The notes below the pieces were generated by a model, which made no database searches, had not been told where the DNA came from, and saw nothing but the letters and a program-made list of their open reading frames with translations. From assembly GCA_045110675.1 (NCBI GenBank), contig JBGCGJ010000027.1, positions 1 to 39,168 of the forward strand: 39,168 bases of DNA, given 5' to 3'. Below are positions 35,393-39,168 of the stretch, piece after piece. Source of the stretch: JBALVT01 sp045110675. GTDB taxonomy: Bacteria > Pseudomonadota > Gammaproteobacteria > Pseudomonadales > Halieaceae. Position numbers and translations under genes: made by a program. Within the stretch, counting starts at the first letter, position 1, and each line of letters begins with the position of its first letter.

Positions 35393-36595
35393 TTGAGCGA
35401 GATCGAGAGGCCCCTCGAGGGACTGCGAGTCATTGAGATGGGCCAGTTATTGGCCGGACCGTTTACCGGAACCATTCTCGCCTACTTTGGCGCTGAGGTG
35501 ATAAAGGTTGAGCCACCAGGCGGCGACCCGATCCGTGGCTGGCGCCTGCAGCAGAACGGAGCGTCACTTTGGTATCGCAGTCTCGGGCGAAACAAAAAAA
35601 GTGTCACTCTGGATTTAAAGTCGGAGCGAGGCCAGCAATTGGCGCTGCAGCTCATGGAGACCGCAGACGTGGTGGTCGAAAATTTCCGCCCGGGACTGAT
35701 GGAAAAATGGGGAATGGGCCCAGATCAGGTCAAAGAGCGCAACCCCGGCCTGGTCTACGCTCGCATCTCCGGTTACGGGCAGACGGGACCCTATTCGACC
35801 AAGCCCGGCTATGCCTCGGTTACTGAAGGTTTTGGCGGCTTCCGCCATTTAAACGGAGTCCCCGGGCAGGCACCGGTGCGGCCCAATATCAGTCTTGGGG
35901 ATACTGTGGCGGCTATCCATGCTGCACTGGGAATTGCTCTGGCGCTCATACAACGCGCTAAACCCAATTCGGGTGTGGGACAGGTCGTCGACGTGGCCCT
36001 GTACGAATCAGTATTCAATCTGATGGAGGGAATCGTGCCCGAGTTCGACGGCGCAGACGTCATACGAGAACCCTCTGGCACGACGATAACCGGAATCGTG
36101 CCGACCAATACTTACCGCTGCTCCGATGACAAGTACGTGATCATTGGCGGCAACGGTGATTCCATTTTCAAACGCTTGATGGTGGTCGCCGGACGTTCGG
36201 ACATGGCAGACAATCCCGCTATGGCAGATAACGCCGGCCGGGTACAACATGAAGACGAAATAGACGAAGCTCTGGGTCTGTGGTGCGCGGCCAACACCTC
36301 GGATTATATAGTCCAGGCATTGGAGGAAGAGCGAGTGCCAGTGGGCCCAATTTACAGCGTAAAAGATATGATGGAAGATCCTCAGTACATCGCTCGGGAC
36401 ATGTTTGAAAGTGTTGAAATAGACGGAGAGCCACTCAAAATTCCCGCTATTTTGCCAAAACTGGATTCGACTCCAGGCCGCACCGATTGGCCTGGTGGGA
36501 AGATCGGCAGCCATAACGATGAAATCCTGCGTGGCATTTTGAAGTTGGACGACGCGCAACTGGAGCAGCTGCGAACTGATGGAGTCGTCGGCTAA
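35393..36595 (+). CDS. CaiB/BaiF family CoA-transferase
   Basis: A 400-residue family III CoA-transferase. PLEGLRVIEMGQLLAGPFTG, YFGAEVIKVEPPGGDPIRGW, and VENFRPGLMEKWG are the family N-terminus; ISLGDTVAAIHAALGIALAL carries the catalytic Asp that forms the acyl anhydride intermediate. It moves CoA between organic acids. TTG is the start, with AAGGTG 7 bases before. It precedes the HMG-CoA lyase-like gene by about 50 bases; together they suit activation and cleavage of a 3-hydroxy-3-methyl-branched acid (inference). Confidence 0.9.
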   Translation: MSEIERPLEGLRVIEMGQLLAGPFTGTILAYFGAEVIKVEPPGGDPIRGWRLQQNGASLWYRSLGRNKKSVTLDLKSERGQQLALQLMETADVVVENFRPGLMEKWGMGPDQVKERNPGLVYARISGYGQTGPYSTKPGYASVTEGFGGFRHLNGVPGQAPVRPNISLGDTVAAIHAALGIALALIQRAKPNSGVGQVVDVALYESVFNLMEGIVPEFDGADVIREPSGTTITGIVPTNTYRCSDDKYVIIGGNGDSIFKRLMVVAGRSDMADNPAMADNAGRVQHEDEIDEALGLWCAANTSDYIVQALEEERVPVGPIYSVKDMMEDPQYIARDMFESVEIDGEPLKIPAILPKLDSTPGRTDWPGGKIGSHNDEILRGILKLDDAQLEQLRTDGVVG

Positions 36596-36644
36596 GCTTG
36601 AACCCAAATTGGGATGCTGCACATAAATGAAAGGGCGAAAAACC

Positions 36645-37556
36645 GTGAGCGAAAAAATTGTCATAACAGATGTAGGCCCCAGAGATGGCCTGCAGAACCA
36701 GGCGGAAATCCTCGGAATTGAACAGCGGCTGACATTGATCGAGGCCATTGCCAACGCCGGTGTAAGCAGCATTGAAGTGGGAAGTTTCGTCTCGCCGAAG
36801 GCAGTGCCGGCAATGGCGGGCACTGACCAAGTGGTTGCGAAACTGCCCCGCGATAAGGGCGTTCACCACACCGCACTAATTCCCAACATGAAGGGCTATG
36901 AACTGGCACTGGCTGCGGGAGTGCGGGCTGTCACCATGGTGTTGTATGCCAGTGATGGCATGGCACATAAAAACGTCAACATGAGTATGTTGGAGGCAGA
37001 CAACATTACCGCAGACATTCTGACTCGCGCACGAGAAGATGGAGTCGAGGTGACAGCGACGATATCGGTGGCTTTTCAGTGCCCTTTCGATGGTCCGACC
37101 GACCCCACTGTTGTGCGCGCATCAGCTGCAAAGTTCCTTTCATTGGGAGCAGATCAGCTTGTTATCGCCGATACCATTGGCGCGGCCGATCCACAGCAAG
37201 TGCGCTCACTGATGGCAGACTTGGTAGCAGATCACGGCACAACACAATTGGGCTGCCATTTTCATGATACCCGGGCCATGGGTCTCGCCAATGTGTACGC
37301 CGCCGTGGAATCCGGAATACGACGATTCGACGCTTCTATTGCGGGTCTAGGTGGCTGTCCCTTTGCGCCGGGTGCAAGCGGCAACGTCGCTACCGAAGAC
37401 GTGGTGATGATGCTGGAACAAATGGGTTTTTCTACCGGCATCGATATTACGGCGCTGTTGCAAGCATCCGATATCGCCGAACAACTCACCGGCACCGCTC
37501 CGGGTGGTCGAGCAAAGATCTGGCTGCAAAAACAAGTGATGAAGCAGTCCAGTTGA
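36645..37556 (+). CDS. Hydroxymethylglutaryl-CoA lyase
   Basis: A 303-residue TIM-barrel aldolase-type lyase that cleaves HMG-CoA to acetoacetate and acetyl-CoA, the last step of leucine and acyclic-terpene breakdown. VGPRDGLQNQ has the catalytic Arg and Asp, GCHFHDTRAMGLANV the metal His pair, and AGLGGCPFAPGASGNVATEDV the catalytic Cys loop. GTG at 36645 is preferred, with AAGGG 9 bases before; an ATG at 36627 would add six residues. It is probably co-transcribed with the CoA-transferase and is convergent with the glutaredoxin-DinB gene. Confidence 0.9.
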   Translation: MSEKIVITDVGPRDGLQNQAEILGIEQRLTLIEAIANAGVSSIEVGSFVSPKAVPAMAGTDQVVAKLPRDKGVHHTALIPNMKGYELALAAGVRAVTMVLYASDGMAHKNVNMSMLEADNITADILTRAREDGVEVTATISVAFQCPFDGPTDPTVVRASAAKFLSLGADQLVIADTIGAADPQQVRSLMADLVADHGTTQLGCHFHDTRAMGLANVYAAVESGIRRFDASIAGLGGCPFAPGASGNVATEDVVMMLEQMGFSTGIDITALLQASDIAEQLTGTAPGGRAKIWLQKQVMKQSS

Positions 37557-37588
37557 CGTCCAGTGTATACGATTGAACAAATCGAGGA

Positions 37589-38347
37589 CTAGTCCCAAAT
37601 CTTTTCGGTCAAGGGCAAACCTTCAAGATCCTCCGCAGTCAATGGCTGATCTGGCTTAATGCCAATCTCCTCAAGCAAAGCTGCAATCTGGCGAACATGT
37701 TGCGTCGAATGCCATACTGTTCGCTCCAACATTTCATGGCGAGTAGTACTTCCAAAATACGTCGGCACCTGACCGCTGAAATCCTCCCCATCTGATCTGA
37801 TCGCCCATTTTTCAAAACGGTAACTGACGGTCTCGCCGAATGATGCGATGGCGGCGCTGGTTGTCATATCTTCGGGTGGAGACTGGACCATGTTTTCATA
37901 ACTGAGCTCAGCACCGGTGTCTTCCATATCCAGAAAGGCTACCGGGATTTGAAAAACGTGATGTAACAAAACACGCCAGGATCTCGGGCGGTCAGGTAGC
38001 TCATTGTCGAGGTGTTCATCCGGCATAGATTCAACCAGACGAACGGCGGTTTTCAGGACATGGGCATAACGATGTTTTAGCTGGTCGGGCGATAACTGTG
38101 GCGGGCTATCGTCTTCCAGATCAAGAAAATCGACGACATCTTTAATGACTTGCGCAAATACGAACTTATCTCCACGCACTACCACAGGGACTGAACGTGC
38201 CCCAAGTCTTTGCAACTCGTCCATTGCCGCAGGATCGCTCAGTACATTGACAGATTCGAACTCGATCTCACGGACCGACAGGTAATCTTTAACCCTTAAA
38301 CAACTGGTTCAATGGGGCTGCCAAAAAACTTTGATCGGATGGAACAT
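37589..38347 (-). CDS. Glutaredoxin-DinB fusion selenoprotein (in-frame TGA read as selenocysteine, U-T-S-C)
   Basis: Reading through TGA at 38311-38309 as residue 13 gives one 252-residue frame. The N-terminus is a glutaredoxin-like domain (about 1-80): VFWQPHUTSCLRVKDYL has the TGA in place of the first Cys of C-x-x-C (Cys16 is the second), and RSVPVVV has the cis-Pro54. Cys homologues of this fusion commonly read WQPGCTSC. Residues about 90-235 are DinB/YfiT-like with metal-type His in LLHHVFQ (H129/H130) and WHSTQHVRQ (H213, H217). AGGAGG lies 8 bases before the ATG at 38347, so the start precedes the TGA. A hairpin follows the TGA. No signal peptide, so cytoplasmic; substrate unknown. 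A start at Met42 would lose the redox centre. Confidence 0.85.
38288..38300 (-). promoter_or_regulatory. Candidate SECIS hairpin
   Basis: TTTAA-GGG-TTAAA is a perfect 5-bp stem with a GGG loop, starting 8 bases after the TGA. CAG and CTG could add a lower 3-bp helix. G is in the first two loop positions as required, but the loop begins 13 bases after the TGA, slightly closer than the usual minimum of about 16, and the stem is A-U-rich. Confidence 0.45.
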
Positions 38348-38355
38348 CAGTTACG

Positions 38356-38361
38356 CCTCCT
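38356..38361 (-). promoter_or_regulatory. Shine-Dalgarno that fixes the start before the TGA
   Basis: AGGAGG, 8 bases upstream of the ATG at 38347. It is one of the strongest ribosome sites in the window and lies before, not after, the in-frame TGA. Confidence 0.7.
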
Positions 38362-38418
38362 CATTCCTCAACGCGCCCACATCGCCGGCAGAAAATAAAG
38401 TATAGACTCTGAACCAAT

Positions 38419-39168
38419 TCAGACAATCGCTCCGGCTGCGCGCAAGCTATCAATCTGGCTATCGCTGTATCCCACTATATCGATCAACACGCTATCGGTG
38501 TGCTCACCCAAAAGCGGCGCCGCAGAGAAACTTTCCTCGGAATTGCGCGACAGCTTAATCGGGTTTCCCGGCCCTCGGGTTTTCTTGCCATCGGGATGGT
38601 GCAAATCAACCACCATATTTCTCGCCAACACTTGCTCATCATTCAGAGCCTGTGAAAAATTGTTTACCCGAGCGCAGGGAATGCGTTTCGCCTCAAGCTT
38701 CTGCAACCAGTAATCGCTGGTGTTAGCCCCCAAAATTCGCGCCAGGTTTTCTTCGATAAACGCTCTATCGGCCAGCCGACCCGGCTGTGTGTGGTATTTC
38801 TTGTCGCGAAAGCCATCGAACTCGACAAGTTCCACCAGACTGTCCCAAAATTTATCAAAGATAACCGCGATAATAATCTGACCATCCGAGGTGGGAAAAC
38901 TGTTGTAGGGAACATGCACAAAATGGCTATTGCCAATTGGCTCAGGATTTTCCCCGGATAAAAAATACATAGTCGCCATATAATTCAACATTGAGATTTG
39001 GCAATCCAACATTGAGATATCCACTTGCTGACCTACGCCGCTTTTCTCCCGCTCGTATAGCGCAGCCATTATCCCCATTGCACCGAACATACCACCACCG
39101 AGGTCTCCGATCGGAATTCCGGCACGCATGGGGTGAGCGCTGTCTGGCCCCGTAATAGACATACCACC
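38419..39168 (-). CDS. CaiB/BaiF family CoA-transferase (partial, N-terminus outside window)
   Basis: The C-terminal 249 codons of a family III CoA-transferase; the frame is open at 39168, and the first visible residues GGMSITGPDSAHPMRAGIPIGD fall in the middle of the family, so the Met at 39162 is internal. IPIGDLGGGMFGAMGIMAALYEREKSGVGQQVDISMLD carries the catalytic Asp region, and GPGNPIKLSRN the substrate loop. It ends in TGA at 38421-38419 after AAGAIV, the normal family C-terminus, showing that TGA still acts as stop here. The glutaredoxin-DinB gene follows 71 bases on, same strand. Confidence 0.87.
   Translation of the reverse strand, partial: GGMSITGPDSAHPMRAGIPIGDLGGGMFGAMGIMAALYEREKSGVGQQVDISMLDCQISMLNYMATMYFLSGENPEPIGNSHFVHVPYNSFPTSDGQIIIAVIFDKFWDSLVELVEFDGFRDKKYHTQPGRLADRAFIEENLARILGANTSDYWLQKLEAKRIPCARVNNFSQALNDEQVLARNMVVDLHHPDGKKTRGPGNPIKLSRNSEESFSAAPLLGEHTDSVLIDIVGYSDSQIDSLRAAGAIV

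Noticed and set aside
33949..38409. 11-base repeat AGTATAGACTC at 33949 and 38399
   Set aside because: Many 11-base matches are expected by chance in 39 kb, and one copy lies within a likely transcript.
38419..38421. TGA at the end of the truncated CaiB gene as another Sec codon
   Set aside because: The residues before it (AAGAIV) are the normal family C-terminus, and no Cys is expected there.

Overview
The window looks like chromosomal DNA from a free-living, probably marine, heterotrophic gammaproteobacterium. Its PQQ dehydrogenase, CaiB/BaiF CoA-transferases, FAD amine oxidases and AHL-acylase-like lipoprotein are typical of the OM60/NOR5, BD1-7 and Spongiibacter-type groups. That placement is inferred from gene content only. 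Genes are densely packed and mostly complete. I see no rRNA, tRNA, IS element, prophage or CRISPR array.

Layout. 1-5.4 kb: a truncated FATP-like acyl-CoA synthetase, divergent from a PQQ/haem alcohol dehydrogenase that is followed by a GT-C membrane glycosyltransferase. 5.4-11.7 kb: a DUF21/CBS membrane protein, a divergent PRMT-like methyltransferase, a YcaQ-type DNA glycosylase, a GT2 transferase facing a second GT-C transferase, and a small secreted protein. 11.8-13.4 kb: a peroxiredoxin-like gene with an in-frame TGA, a DUF1993 gene and a PLA2-motif lipoprotein. 13.6-21.9 kb: hydrolase, class V aminotransferase, aldo/keto reductase, SnoaL/epoxide-hydrolase-like protein, RsuA-type pseudouridine synthase, phosphoglycolate phosphatase, a canonical protein arginine methyltransferase, a MOSC protein and an ATP/ADP-carrier-like transporter that appears to start at AUU. 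21.9-28.9 kb: penicillin-acylase lipoprotein, GST, ABM monooxygenase, dienoyl-CoA isomerase, a membrane protein and a nitronate monooxygenase. 29-34 kb: three FAD oxidoreductases, two of them translationally coupled. 34-39 kb: cupin, isochorismatase-fold hydrolase, CaiB transferase and HMG-CoA lyase on the plus strand, facing a glutaredoxin-DinB fusion with an in-frame TGA and a truncated CaiB transferase.

Main discovery. Two unrelated redox genes each carry one in-frame TGA exactly where their families place the N-terminal active-site cysteine: U-P-F-C in the peroxiredoxin-like protein and U-T-S-C in the glutaredoxin domain. Both have strong Shine-Dalgarno sequences before starts that lie upstream of the TGA. 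Both have a hairpin just downstream of it; the one in the peroxiredoxin gene fits the bacterial SECIS rules well. Other genes here end normally at TGA, so the code is not globally reassigned. The simplest reading is that both are selenoproteins, and the Sec-glutaredoxin-DinB fusion may be undescribed. Simple gene calling truncates both. The second main point is a PRMT with intact double-E and THW loops, plus a second methyltransferase that keeps the double-E spacing; such enzymes are unusual in bacteria.
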